The position numbers were made by a program, and so were the translations under genes. The notes beneath the pieces are model-generated. The model ran no database searches and was not told the origin of the DNA. It saw only the letters and a program-made list of their open reading frames with translations. DNA of 64,000 nucleotides from contig OX243820.1 in the NCBI GenBank assembly GCA_945859605.1, positions 25,374,794 to 25,438,793 on the forward strand, read 5' to 3'. Position 1 is the stretch's first letter, and each line of letters begins with the position of its first letter. This DNA is from Lumbricus rubellus (Eukaryota > Annelida > Clitellata > Crassiclitellata > Lumbricidae). Shown here piece after piece: positions 12,901 through 23,264 of this stretch.

Positions 12901-15623
12901 CAGCTTCCCGTGAGTGCTTCCGTAAATCCATAATGAGTTTCACGTAGGCTTACGTAGATTCGCGCTAAATTTAGCCAAGCTGTACGACTTGTAGTTCTAA
13001 CAGCTAGCTAAAAATAATAGGTTAGTACCTATGACAAAACTTCAGCATTTTTTTTAATTGATTTTTAATTATAGATCGGTTGAAGGCTTGTCTTGGTATG
13101 CATATGATTTCTCCCTTCAAACAACTCAGAACCTTTTGTGATTTGCTAAGAAATTAGGCCTATGAAGCTACGTTTTGTTTGAGCCCTTAAAAGCGCAGGA
13201 TAATGTTCGAGGTGCTATTTTTCTACAGTAAGGAACTATTGCTTGAAAGACTTAGTTTCATTGTATCTAAGTTTAAAGTAAAACAATGCATAATAGTATT
13301 GATTAGGAGCCTATATATAGGGCCTATACATAGCCTATATTGTATATATTCTAGGACGTGTACAACGGACGACTACTGCAACGGAATGTTAGAAAAGCCA
13401 GGAGCGAACATTGAGCACTGCGCATGTCCAGCCGACTACCTGAACGTAAACAACAACTGTTGCATGAGTCAGAACTGGATCATTGGATTGTGCTGTATGT
13501 GCGCTGCCATCCTCATCCTCATCTTCATCATCATCATCGTCTGCGTCTGTCGTTCGGACTCTTCGGACACATCTTCAATCGGAGATTCAGTCGACCTCGT
13601 CCAGAGGGGTCACCAAACTGCTGAAACACATTCCATGGATCTGTCCCATGCATCGGAAACGCAAAAGTCGTACGTACATGTTTAATGGTTATCCTATGAT
13701 CCAAACTTTTGCATAAACTGTAAATTTTAAGCAGTTATGATTTCACTATTAGTAAAAAATGTATATAGTTTTAATTGCAGTGTAAATAGCAATTTATCTG
13801 TGATAACAATGGAAAAGAAATAATCTGGTAATAGTTATAACCCAGTCACCAACAGGAAGGGTGTGCCAACAGTAGCCACATGCAGAATTGAATGATTTGC
13901 GAATTTTGTTTCAGACACCACAAAAAGGCCGAAGACGGCCATCTAGATGCGCATGGTGTAAACGAGGTAGCACTCCACGCAACAGAAGCTGGACATCCTG
14001 CAGCGGAAAAGGCACACCATGTCCCGGAGAATAGAAGAGCCTCCCTTGTGTCCGCAGCCTTGGCGGCCAACGCCTTGAGACGCCTCAGTCTTCCTGCCGA
14101 ACATCATCTAACCCAATATCCAAATTATGCGATACCACGGAGACCTGGCCAGCCAGCCTATCGCTCAATGATGGAGGTAAACACAGCTTTTCCCGGAGTT
14201 TTTATCTGAAGTCTTGTCGTTACAGCAAGTTTTCTTAAGCGTCACGCATGATCTATAGACTATATGCACTGAATGGTCTCCTTGTGAAACTATGTTCGAT
14301 GCTTTGGACTTTCGAGACCACGCTCTACTCTATACCCCTACTATTAGGCTATAATGAGGCAGAAGTTTGCTGACAAAATTATGCATTTAACAAAATTAAT
14401 GCACTGCAAAACAACACCAGCATAATGAAACAAATGCCTGAAAATCTCCACATGATTCGCCAGACGGCGTTTGGTAATTAATGAGTAGTGAGAACATAAA
14501 GAAACAACATTTTTAAAACACAACAACCAAGACCTTTTCAAACTGTGTGGCTAGTTTTATTTCCTTCCCCGATTTAATTCATAGCATGCAGTCCTAGGCC
14601 TATCCAAGTGATTCAAAATTATTATGAGGTAATAAATTACAGTCCATAAAATCAGTTTATAGCCTACATAATTATGCCCATGGCAAGTAATGCATCTAAT
14701 ATTTAAATTGTGATGAATTTATTTTTCAGAGGGGCAGACGAGAGGATTTCATCTACAATCCGTTGATGGTAGAATTGCTTTCTAACGACATCTACAGGCA
14801 TTTCAGACCTTCGCTCGGTGGAATTCCTACAAACGTTGACGTAAGTGATGACAGCACATCTGTTTCACATAAATTATATTTCAACGCAATTTCAAGGTAA
14901 AATAAAACGCAATCGTCTGATAGGATGACCTGTCATTCCAATATGATGGATGATGGAAAAGGAAAGAAGAGGTTGTGCGTTCTAAAAATTCCTTAAAACA
15001 GGCCTGCATCGATAACCGTAAGACGTGTCTGATTTAAGAGTGGCAGTAACAGTGTTGTTTGACTAAGTGATCATCGACCGGACCATCAAAGAGTAGCGGC
15101 TACGTCTACGGTCGTGTGTTCGTGAACAAAATGGTTTAGGTTAATGTGCTGGCAGAATAGGGCTTTGGCGCATAATAAATATTATAGGCTAATGAATCGG
15201 TAATGATGATAAAATCTTCGCCCAGGCACAGGGTCGTAACTAGGATTTTTCGTTTTGGGGGTTTAAGCCTTGAGCATGACGAGTGCGGTAGCACAAGTTA
15301 ATCTTAAGTTCAAATATTTAGCCGTAAGCATACAACGGCTTGATTTAATTTGGGGGGGGGGAGGGGCTTCAGCTTCGTTTGGGGGGCTTAGGTCCCACCA
15401 AACCCAACGCTAGTTACGTCCATGCCCATGCAGATAGGCGCCGATCTCAACAAACTGCTAATCGTGAGTAATGCTTCTTGTGTTTCAGTATTCGATTCAG
15501 CGTCCAGAGATCGAACTGGAATTTCTATACAACGAACTGTACGGGTCTGATCTCCACCGTGGTATGTACGACTACAGCAGCTCGCCATGGAACGTGGATA
15601 TGAACATGAACATGAGGCCATAA
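9878..15623 (+). CDS. Gene A: modular type I membrane protein (Gal-binding-like, EGF, mucin stalk, TM, Tyr-rich tail)
   Basis: Eight exons join in frame to 729 codons plus stop: 9878-9959, 10591-11025, 11542-11646, 12165-12909, 13355-13669, 13915-14176, 14730-14840, 15489-15623; all introns are GT-AG. Residues 1-20 are a signal peptide (MWRIGLGLVISFF). Residues 28-172 look like a jelly-roll, galactose-binding-like domain (FDDSGW, QWIWSD, YCRGYL; four Cys). Residues 173-207 are a six-Cys EGF domain. Residues 208-455 are a Thr/Pro stalk, 456-496 a Cys-rich juxtamembrane piece, 497-521 the transmembrane helix. The tail (522-729) has two RRxS sites (S604, S619) and tyrosines in YNPL (657) and YNEL (699). 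The layout suggests a cell-surface recognition receptor; the ligand is unknown. Exon boundaries are inferred from phase and consensus. The family is unnamed to me. Confidence 0.8.
10591..11025 (+). CDS. Gene A exon 2: galactose-binding-like ectodomain
   Basis: 435 bases, phase 1 on both sides, acceptor TTATTTCAG and donor GTAAGT. Motifs in order are DLVITAF, VYVDG, NWNQTDRVALP, EPCAGVIASVND, LWKCKA, GWTELGFDDSGWPNA, NHATC, AQWIWSDN and YCRGYL. The FDDSxW...WIW pattern recalls jelly-roll carbohydrate-binding domains of the galactose-binding superfamily. This is pattern recognition only; another beta-sandwich fold is possible. Closest relative in the window is gene C exon 2. Confidence 0.75.
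11542..11646 (+). CDS. Gene A exon 3: EGF domain
   Basis: A 105-base phase 1-1 exon encoding one EGF repeat with six cysteines ([24 protein letters not shown]). The CxC between Cys4 and Cys5 and the GxYC ending are canonical. No calcium-binding D-x-D/N-E signature precedes Cys1. Four near-copies lie at 24945, 26818, 29554 and 31841. Confidence 0.85.
12165..12909 (+). CDS. Gene A exon 4: Thr/Pro mucin-like stalk
   Basis: Entered in phase 1 after GATTTCAG and left in phase 2 at GTGAGT. About 248 residues are dominated by Thr with Pro and Glu, largely a TPETT pentapeptide repeat between 12330 and 12680, then a less regular Thr/Ser/Pro region ending near TTACGHTTCP. Such tracts are dense O-glycosylation substrates that hold ectodomains away from the membrane. 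A much shorter homologue is at 26249-26398. Confidence 0.8.
12330..12680 (+). repeat. In-frame 15-bp minisatellite inside the stalk exon
   Basis: The unit ACACCGGAAACAACA is repeated about two dozen times with point changes. Its length is a multiple of three, so copy-number change alters stalk length without breaking the frame. Long ORFs on the opposite strand here (GVVVSGVVV) are shadows. Confidence 0.85.
13355..13669 (+). CDS. Gene A exon 5: juxtamembrane Cys module and transmembrane helix
   Basis: Acceptor ATATTCTAG, phase 2 in and out. It encodes a Cys-rich extracellular piece (CTTDDYC, HCACPADY, NNNCC), perhaps a degenerate EGF fold, then WIIGLCCMCAAILILIFII as a single membrane span of about 25 residues, and the start of the tail (CRSDSSDTSS). 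Of two overlapping GTAC donors, the one after 13669 keeps the frame with exon 6. Confidence 0.75.
15229..15424. mobile_element. hAT-like MITE in gene A intron 7, 196 bp
   Basis: The left end CAGGGTCGTAACTAGG pairs with the reverse-complemented right end CATGGACGTAACTAGC. It is flanked by CCCAGGCA (15221-15228) and CCCATGCA (15425-15432), seven of eight matching. It lies about 60 bases before the acceptor of exon 8. Confidence 0.75.
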
Positions 15624-16444
15624 CCGGGTTTCATGACGCACTTATCGATGCGACGTCAAGAATGATGCTCAGAACACGCTTATTAGCCGATATACCTCTA
15701 AAAAGGACAGTAGATTCTAGCGGCAAGGACATTTATCCCAATCCATTAAGTCACGATAAGCTTATTTCCAAATAATATATCCTCTACTAGTCTAATTCGA
15801 TATAAGTAGCCTAATATCTCGATCTGTTGTTAGTTTATGCGGTTTTTCCACAGCGTATTTCTTAGCCAATAGACGAAAAATATTATAATTAAGCTTATTA
15901 CGTACAATATCCATTTCGAATGTGTAGCCTACAATGGAGCTTAATTCTGGCCAGGGCCAGAGTTGTTTGCTAACGATAAATCTGCATGTTTGCTTGAATC
16001 CAGATGTCGGGACAAGTCATGTTTTGAATGTTTAAGACATGCAAAGACTCTGCTGTTGACCCACGTTGCATCCGAAGTCTAACATTCATTTCACGCTGAT
16101 ATCTGAGACATTGTAATGTAGATGAAGATGCTTCGACATCTGGCTCAAGCGTGTTGAAAATGTTCGGGAAGCTCATTTATCTGTTCCCACTAAAAATGCT
16201 TTACTATCGCTTGATGTGAGTTCGTGTTAAACCTATTTATTTTCAACAGAAATTGAATTAGCCAACCCCTTCGTGTGTTATTCGTGTCATTAGTCGTGCG
16301 TGTTGTTCGTTTGGCCATTCGTGTGACTTTTCACACAACTATTCAATATTCATAGACTACTGTAGCTAGGCATCCAACTTCATTGTTCTAGGCTACAATA
16401 ATTACTTACACTGTAGGTGCTACTTGCAACATTTCTGCAGGATT

Positions 16445-16876
16445 CAGCGGCGCCGCCAGGATTTTTTTCCTGTACGCACAACTTGCACAAAATAATATGA
16501 AACGAGCAGCGATCGATACGAGCTTATATATATATACATATATATTTATAGATAATGTATGTATGTGTATTATATACCGTAGGCCTATATGCCTAACTGG
16601 CGATTAAGAGTAGGCCTATCACCAGCATAAGCTTTTTGCTCCATTTTGAGTATATATATATACATATATATACGCATATAGAGGTAATTTTTCACAGTTT
16701 AAACAGGCCTAATTTTTGCCCCCCCCCCCCCCGTCCAAAGTTTCTGTATCCGCCCTTGTCAATAGATTCAATAGAATTTCATCGCTTAATTCTTTAATTT
16801 ACAATAAAAAAATTTTTTTTTAGCTTTTCCGCGCTGTACGCACTTGCGTAAGTGCGTACGCCTAACGGCGCCCCTG
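16445..16876. mobile_element. hAT-like MITE, 432 bp, exact 8-bp TSD
   Basis: The left end is CAGCGGCGCCGCCAGG and the right end reverse-complemented is CAGGGGCGCCGTTAGG. GCAGGATT is duplicated exactly at 16437-16444 and 16877-16884. The interior has TATATA repeats, a poly-C run and GTACGCAC motifs near both ends, with no coding capacity. Confidence 0.85.
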
Positions 16877-16984
16877 GCAGGATTGATCTAAGGGAACCAG
16901 TAGACCCAACATGATGATCCACTGCGCAAAATCTGCTCTCAGCACCTTTTGCTTGCAAATCCATGGCACTATGCAGAACCGTGT

Positions 16985-17170
16985 TTATCGATGGTACATG
17001 TGCGACCCTCGGCCTGCCCTTGACCCTCCGCTCCAGATCTTCTTCTCAAGCATTCATCTCTCATCTTAAGACAGTTTTATTTTGGCCACGCTTGAGGGTT
17101 GGGAGCGCCTCTAAGTAGTCCTCTTAAAGAGGCGCTATAAGATGCACTCGATGAATGAATGAATGAATAT
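16985..17170 (+). mobile_element. CR1-like LINE 3' tail
   Basis: Degenerate end-of-ORF sequence (HLKTVLFWPRL) is followed by GGGAGCGCCTCTAAGTAG and GAGGCGCTATAAGATGCA, then (GAAT)n. The same tail recurs many times in this window. Confidence 0.65.
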
Positions 17171-17620
17171 GAATATGAATGTATGGATCGTATTCTGTTG
17201 CTGAAACCGAATTATAGGCTCATTCAAACTGTACTTACACATTTTGTGACGAAAAAATATAAGGCATCTGCCTCGTTAATTGCGTCATACAAGCTACAAT
17301 TATGTTTCGTCAGGATTAGGAAGAAAGAATGCGTTGCGATAAGCTGCACATTAAACCGCTGAATTGTAAATACCAGACGTTGGAATTTGTGTAAAATTAA
17401 TTATCTTCGCTTATTAAAACCCGAGTGACAAGCCGCATTCAGTGGTATCTTTATTGTCTTCCGTACTTAACTGAAGGTAGTGTACGCTCCAGCGCCGAAA
17501 TTTAAGCACAGCTATCAATGTTTCTGGGACCTATGGTTTTCGAAGACCAAATGAACAAAGTGGTAAGAGGACATGAATTTAGTTGTAAATACGCCTGTTA
17601 GGCTACCTAAGGATCTCATC

Positions 17621-17795
17621 CAGTGCTAAAAGTGTACAAAAGGAAGTGCCTGGATGCTTACCCTTCCAAAAGAAGTGCCAGGACGCCCCTTACATTTTCA
17701 GGTGTCCTGGTCAAATAAGTCGCAGGACGGCATAGAGATTTGAAAGTAAGTGCCAGGACGCCGTCCATGACCGTCCTGCCACACTTTAAGCCCTG
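17621..17795. mobile_element. hAT-like MITE, 175 bp, exact 8-bp TSD
   Basis: Starts CAGTGCTAAAAGTGT and ends with the inverse of CAGGGCTTAAAGTGTGG. ATCTCATC flanks both sides (17613-17620, 17796-17803). The interior contains GTGCCAGGACGCC repeated. Second copy at 4152-4290. Confidence 0.85.
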
Positions 17796-17835
17796 ATCTC
17801 ATCAACGTTTTATAGGCTTATTTATATCCCCGTGG

Positions 17836-17910
17836 TTAGCTTAGGAACGCCTCCAAGTAGATTTCTCGAAGAAGAGCTATATAAATCCCTGAATGAATAA
17901 ATTTTATTTT
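17836..17910 (+). mobile_element. Degenerate LINE 3' tail
   Basis: AGGAACGCCTCCAAGTAG, then GAAGAGCTATATAAATCC and GAATGAATAAA, match the recurrent CR1-like tail. Confidence 0.5.
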
Positions 17911-18397
17911 ACCTCGAACTGCTCCAATTAGGCCTATGTAGAAAACTTTCTGGGTGAAGCCATGTGACTGACACCATAACATTTGAACTGAAGTTTCATC
18001 CTCATAATAATATTAATTTTTTTAAATATAAGACTATTTTTGTCCTGCACAATGATAATATTATTGTAACAATTTTATGAATCACACCATTATTGAATAG
18101 ACTAAAATATGACGTCAAATGCGTTACCTTGGAGAACTAATGTATGCGTTTCCTTCAAGCCTAGCTATTCTCATTAATAAGCACGACGTCATCTAAACCT
18201 ATTGTGATTTTTTAATGGGTATCACGTGATCTGCATCCATTGGCAACGATTCTGTTGAGCGGTCCATTGAGAGGGCAGACGGTCAGTTGAAGGTCATAAG
18301 GACGAGAGGGGCGAACGGGTTAACCTTAAGAAACGCTCGAATCGACACTCCATAGAAGATCAACCTTGGTTTGTATTAGACTGCTAGAAGAGATTTA

Positions 18398-18585
18398 GCA
18401 TTGCATAATAGCTAAAAATAGACAGCACTGCATAGTAGTTAAAAATAGACAATTTTGCATGATAACTAAAAATAGACCAATATTGCATAATAGCTTAAAA
18501 TAGACATTGCTACGTAATAGCTAATAATAGACTTGATGGTGCCTAGTAACCAAAACAGACAATATAGCATGACAAACAATGACTA
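18398..18585. repeat. Tandem repeat of about 27-30 bp
   Basis: About six diverged copies of TTGCATAATAGCTAAAAATAGACA. Units vary in length and sequence, so the array is old. No coding function seen. Confidence 0.75.
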
Positions 18586-19069
18586 CAACGATATAGTCAG
18601 GATGTTGAGCAGATCTGGGTGGTTCTATCGAGAGAGGCTACGGTCCATGATAGGGTCCTTATAGCCCCCATTGATTCTGCGAGGACATGTCCGATGTCTG
18701 TCTTGTCTAATTCAAACGCAATGTCTAGATTAGGCAACACAGGTCCGCTAGTTCTACCCGCCCGTGTGGAGCAGAATTGTGGCATGCAAGTTCTCCATTT
18801 TGTTGCTACTAGAGCAGACAACATTACGTGCAAATGTATGTGCTTGAATTGACGCACGGAGGCTGCCAGTCTGCGAGGACGTAGGGACACGGTGTCGGGT
18901 AGAAGCGGACCTCAATTGTAACAGCTCGTGCTTACCTAAACCGAGACCTGTTTGCATGTAACCTCACTGACTGTGCCTGTCTCAATGTACTCTATGCACA
19001 ACTCTTCGTTTTGTCTAATGAATAAAACAGACGTGAGCCGTAGAATGCCCACTTGCAATAGTAATAATT

Positions 19070-19583
19070 CGCCTTCTTCTGCCACTGCCTCTTCGCCTTC
19101 TTCTGCCTCTGCCTCTTCGCCTTCTTCTGCCGCTGCCTCTTCGCCTTCTTCTGCCGCTGCATCTTCGCCTTTTTCTGCCTCTGCATCTTCGCCTTCTTCT
19201 GCCTCTGCATCTTCGCCTTCTTCTGCCTCTGCCTCTTCGCCTTCTTCTGCCTCTGCCTCTTCGCCTTCTTCTGCCTCTGCCTCTTCGCCTTCTTCTGCTT
19301 CTGCCTCTGCCTCTGCCTCAGCCTCTTCGCCTTCTTCTGCTTCTCCCTCTGCCTCTGCCTCTTCGCCTTCTTCAGTCTCTACCTCTTCCTCTTCGCCTTC
19401 TTCTGCCTCTGCCTCTTCGCCTTCTTCTGCCTCTGCCTCTGCCTCTGCATCCGTCTCTGCCTCCGTCTCTGCCTCTGCCTCAGCCTCAGCCTCTGCCTCT
19501 GCCTCTGCCTCTGCCTCAGCCTCTGCCTCTGCCTCTGCCTCAGCCTCAGCCTCTGCCTCTGCCTCAGCCTCCGTCTCTGACAC
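19070..19583. repeat. GCCTCT / TCTTCGCCTTCTTCTGCC minisatellite
   Basis: An 18-base unit built on GCCTCT hexamers, passing into pure GCCTCT near 19440-19560. It is open in several frames (Ser/Ala-rich one way, Glu/Ala-rich the other), as expected of a repeat with no stop codon. I do not treat those frames as genes. Confidence 0.85.
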
Positions 19584-19746
19584 CTCACTCCTATCTCACA
19601 CACGCTCTCTCTTCCCCTCTCTCTCGCTCTCTCTCGCTCTGTCTCACTCGGTCTTTGTCTCTCATTCACCTATCTCACACTTTCTAATCTCACAATGTCT
19701 CTCTACTATCTCACTTTCTCCTATCTCACTACCTCTGTCTCCTATC

Positions 19747-19894
19747 CAGGGTGAGAATTGCCGGGGGGTTGGAGGGGTTCAACCCCCCCAGTCATTTTTA
19801 GAGCCCCATGTTAAAGTATGTTTTTCATACCCCAGTTTCAAGTTTATCATAGGCCAACCCCCCCCCCAGTTATTTTTCCACAATTCTCATACTG
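19747..19894. mobile_element. hAT-like MITE, 148 bp (TGAGAATTG family)
   Basis: The terminal inverted repeat is CAGGGTGAGAATTG and, reversed, CAGTATGAGAATTG. Flanks are CTCCTATC (19739-19746) and CACCTATC (19895-19902), seven of eight matching. Related copies are at 1269-1377 and about 41690-41825. Confidence 0.7.
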
Positions 19895-20149
19895 CACCTA
19901 TCTCTCGTCTATCCCGCACTATTTCAGTCCCCTATCTCTCACCTATCTCACAATCTTTGTCTTCTATATCTAGCCTACCCAGCACTCTTTCTGTCTCCTT
20001 TCTTTCTCCTATCTCACACCTTTCTGTCCCCTATCTCTCTCCCATTTCACTTCACCTGTCCGCAATCTCTCTCCTATTTCATACTCTGTTTCCTATCTCT
20101 TTCTCACATCTCTCTTTTCTGTCTCTCACTATCTTTCTCCTATATCACT

Positions 20150-20422
20150 CCTCTATCCGTCCGTCAGTCCGTTCATCCGTCCGTCCGTCGACTCCGTCCG
20201 TCCATCCATCTATCCATCCATCNNNNNNNNNNNNNNNNNNNNNNNNNNNNNNNNNNNNNNNNNNNNNNNNNNNNNNNNNNNNNNNNNNNNNNNNNNNNNN
20301 NNNNNNNNNNNNNNNNNNNNNNNNNNNNNNNNNNNNNNNNNNNNNNNNNNNNNNNNNNNNNNNNNNNNNNNNNNNNNNNNNNNNNNNNNNNNNNNNNNNN
20401 NNNNNNNNNNNNNNNNNNNNNN
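20150..20422. repeat. (CCGT/ATCC)n repeat running into an assembly gap
   Basis: Tetranucleotide repeats (GTCCGTCC, ATCCATCC) continue to 20222, followed by 200 N from 20223 to 20422. The assembly probably broke in the repeat; 200 is likely a nominal gap size. Confidence 0.9.
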
Positions 20423-20504
20423 CAACCAAACCTGCAGGTATGTTGAATGCTAAATGAAATTCGTTTTTTATGCCTCGTTTGAGTGCAACAAACTGAGTCA
20501 TCAT

Positions 20505-20880
20505 CATCATCAGCAACCGTGGGCTCAGCGCCCGTAGGTGTCCGATGCCTTCTTCACCAGGTCCTTCCATTTTCTCCTATCCAGCGCCGCTCTGCTCAGC
20601 TCCTGAAGCAAGGCTCTGCCCCAATCGGAGATGTCGTCGAGCCATTCCCTGTGTGGCCTTCCTCTCTTGTTTGTTCCGTCCATTCGTCCGAACATCAGTG
20701 CTTTGATCTTTCTGCTGTTGTCCATTCTGCAGATGTGCCCGAGCAATCCTAGTTTCCTGCTGATCAGCTTTTGCATGATATTTTCCTTCAGCTGCACTCG
20801 TTTGTATAGTTCTATGTTGTTTACCTTCTGCATCCATCCTATTCTTAGTATTTTCCTGTAGCATTTTCTTTCTTTCACTT
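20505..20880 (-). mobile_element. C-terminal fragment of a non-LTR retrotransposon ORF
   Basis: The minus-strand translation contains RKILRIGWMQKVNN, LLGHICRMDNSRKIK, RGRPHREWLDDI and DRRKWKDLV, ending ASDTYGR and a stop. This is the typical C-terminus after the RT domain of many LINE proteins (GHI/V-CRM then GRP-x-xxW). A (TGA)n tail follows (ATCATCATCA at 20500 on +). The upstream part is missing. Confidence 0.8.
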
Positions 20881-21035
20881 TAACAAACTGAGTAATGGCA
20901 AACAATTCGAATGTTAAGATTAGCACAAGAACATCATGCAAGACCAGCTTTTGTGTCCCTCGCTCACTTTAAACAGCCTAAAAATCAGCAATTTAGTCGG
21001 GACAAGTAGGGTCTAGTTAACACTATGATCATAGG

Positions 21036-21106
21036 CTAGATGTTATAAATGAATTCTCTTTATTTTAGAGTTGAACAACATTGACTTCGCCATAGCAGCA
21101 TGCATA
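21036..21106 (+). pseudogene. Truncated remnant of a gene A-type ectodomain exon
   Basis: GATGTTATAAATGAATT, then CTTTATTTTAGAGTTGAA and CATTGACTTCGCCAT, match gene A's intron 1/exon 2 junction (10561-10620) almost base for base, then similarity stops near 21104. It is a duplicated scrap of the acceptor and about the first 12 codons. Confidence 0.7.
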
Positions 21107-21289
21107 GACTAATTGGTCATGGGGCGACGTCGGATGTTAAACGAATAAATGAATGAATTTGTTTAAACAACGCAAATTTATAATTATAGTCTATATTAGT
21201 CATTAAAGGCAGCTTTCCAGGCATGGTACTTGCTTTGCATTATGCGGAAAGTCAATTCGTAGGCCTAATGCCTAATCATAATTATGTAG

Positions 21290-21445
21290 GCCTACTCACA
21301 TGTACTTAGTACGTAGTCCTTCCCGTACAGGTCTGCACATCGGGCAACACATCTCCTCCACTCATCCCTGTCCATCGCCAGTTCTTCAGCTTCCTCCCAT
21401 GACATCTCCAGATATCATTGATAGTGTCCTTCCAGTTCTTTCGCA
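21290..21445 (-). mobile_element. LINE ORF C-terminal scrap
   Basis: The minus strand reads EAEELAMDRDEWRRCVARCA then DLYGKDYVL, the end of a LINE polyprotein (DR-x-WR-x-x-V). It is a separate fragment from 20505-20880 and in the same orientation. Confidence 0.65.
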
Positions 21446-21464
21446 TGCATGTGGCAGTGGATGG

Positions 21465-21660
21465 TACAGAAGAAGGAATAAAAGTAGGAGGAAAACTGGT
21501 ATGCTGACGATCAAGCGATGCTGGCAGCCTGTGACAGGAAGCGAAAAGGATCTGCAACGAATGAGGGATCGACTAAATGCGACCTCAGAAGAATACAACA
21601 TGAAAATAAACATAAAAACAAAAGCTATTAAGATCAGTAAAGAAGGAAGCAACTAAGCTT
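21465..21660 (+). mobile_element. LINE reverse-transcriptase fragment (YADD motif)
   Basis: One + frame gives YADDQAMLAA, the RT active-site motif. After a frameshift another gives GSEKDLQRMRDRLN and EYNMKINIKT-KAIKI, the RT segment that follows it. It lies head-to-head with the minus-strand scrap at 21290-21445, suggesting a rearranged insertion. Confidence 0.75.
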
Positions 21661-21939
21661 ATATGTATAAAAATAGATGGGAAAGAAAATCAGACACAGT
21701 CTATAATTAGGCCTATATGGTTGCTACTTTATAAATATAATAACATGTTTTCATTGTCTTGGCAATATACACTAAGTCTTGTTTTGAGTGGCGCCAGTCC
21801 CAAGTTAGGATGGAAGAGCAACTCCAATCATACGTGCATGCATTCATGCATACATATTATTTTCATACATTCATTACATACATACGTACGTACGCAAGTA
21901 CGTGCGTGCATCAATCAATCGATCAGTCAGTCATAATTT

Positions 21940-22345
21940 ATATACCGCCTCTTTAAGGTACGTACTCAGAGGCGCTCCCGGTCGAGATCAAACGAAAAAA
22001 GTCTTCAACAGTTTGTGAAATTGAGAACAGATAGGGGGTTGTCGCATAGTCAAGGGAAGTATATTCTAGGTTGTTGGACCAACCACAGAGAAAGAGCGCC
22101 TGTGCATTGTTGCAGAGCGAGTGAAAGGAACCATTAAGTCTGATAAGTCACCATGGACAGCAGAGTGCAGTGCGCAGCGGCCCATGCAAGTGGAAAGGAG
22201 ATGCAAAGCTCAATCAGATAAGATGGTGCCCGGTCTGATACCATACCAAAGATGCAATCCAAAATGAGATGCGCTGCGAGAAAGGCAGTGGCGCAACAAC
22301 TATGTAACGAAGGTGGACAAAATCCACGGGCCCCGAGATACAAAG
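21940..22345 (-). mobile_element. CR1-like LINE 3' fragment
   Basis: The left edge has TATATACCGCCTC and ACTCAGAGGCGCTCCCGG, the family tail in reverse orientation. Minus translation near 22134-22290 contains SDRAPSYLIELC, matching the APSYLSDLI segment of CR1-like ORFs. A hAT-type end (CAGTGGCGCAACAACTATG at about 22287) interrupts the right side. Confidence 0.65.
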
Positions 22346-22570
22346 GGCCCCAAGCTTACATGTATTAAGTAGGCCTAATGTAGCCTACAGATTTCTGAAT
22401 AGGTATAAATAAGTAAATTTATTCAATGGAATCGACTACCAATATCTTACCCGTTGCTTAAAGCCTTTTGTGGACGATGTTTAAATACTAATGATGTTGA
22501 AGTAACACAGATTGACATAATTATTAGTCATTGAAAAGCAGCCTTCCAAGCAAGCGTTGTGCTTTTGCAG

Positions 22571-23008
22571 AACTGATGGACGGAACTCTTGTCATCACGG
22601 CATATTCAAAAATCCATTCTTTGTACATCGATGGTCAGCAACAATCGTTGATTAATAGCGGCATGTGGAACCAAACGGACCATGCTGGACTAACGAACAC
22701 GAATCGCCTGATAGCAGTCAGCGCTGAGGGTGATTCGACTTGCGGTGGTTTGTTGGCGTCTTTCGGAGATTCCTCCTATGTTCTGACGAACGCCGAATGG
22801 AAGTGCTCCAAATACCAAGATTCCGGCTGGATGAATCTGGGGTTCGTCGAAACTCAGTATTATCTACCCGCTGTTGAGTTCGGCAGTAACGGAGGTGGTC
22901 ACACACAATGCAGTCATTTGCAGACTATACCAGACATCAGCTACGATGCAATGTGGATATGGGACTCCGATCAAGCGGAGAGGACCATATTCTGCAGAGG
23001 ATACTTGC
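22571..23008 (+). CDS. Array exon 1: galactose-binding-like domain
   Basis: 438 bases, acceptor TTTTGCAG, donor GTAAGC, phase 1-1. Motifs are TLVITAYSK, LYIDGQQQS, WNQTDHAG, CGGLLASFGD, VLTNAEWKCSKYQ, LGFVETQYYLP, FGSNGGGHTQC, AMWIWDSDQ and FCRGYLR. It is the same fold as gene A exon 2 but of a distinct subtype (CGGxLASFGD rather than CAGVxASVND; GSNGGGHTQC insertion). No signal peptide exon was found upstream; it may be in the gap or unrecognised. The frame is fully open. Confidence 0.75.
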
Positions 23009-23062
23009 GTAAGCATTATGTTTATATTTATCGGTATCGTAATTATTCAGATCATTTGCCTG

Positions 23063-23222
23063 CATAAGTCCCTACTAATGGAATGGACTTTCCCCTTCGG
23101 TTCGCTCTGCCATCCTCGCTTGTCATAAAAAAACCTGCCTTTTCTCTCGGGGTTCCACGTCCTGGGAGCTCTGGCTGTAAGAAGCGCTTTACAAATGGTC
23201 AGATACAATACAATGCAATCAT
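23063..23222 (+). mobile_element. CR1-like LINE 3' tail with ATACAATGCA end
   Basis: Matches 8232-8421 closely: AATGGAATGGACTTTCCCC, CTGCCTTTTCTCTCGGGGTT, GCGCTTTACAAATGGTCAGA, ATACAATACAATGCAATC. It sits 55 bases downstream of the array exon donor. Confidence 0.7.
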
Positions 23223-23264
23223 ATGTGTGTGAATCTTGGCATCAGAGCTGTAGCATGTGTGAGC

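Noticed and set aside
18936..20457. Long Ser/Ala-rich (+) and Glu/Ala-rich (-) ORFs
   Set aside because: Produced by the GCCTCT minisatellite and, at the right, by reading through the N gap.
21721..21936. Hydrophobic MFSLSWQYTLSLVLSG leader as a missing signal exon for the array
   Set aside because: No phase-1 donor of acceptable quality follows, and the context does not match the leaders of genes A or C.
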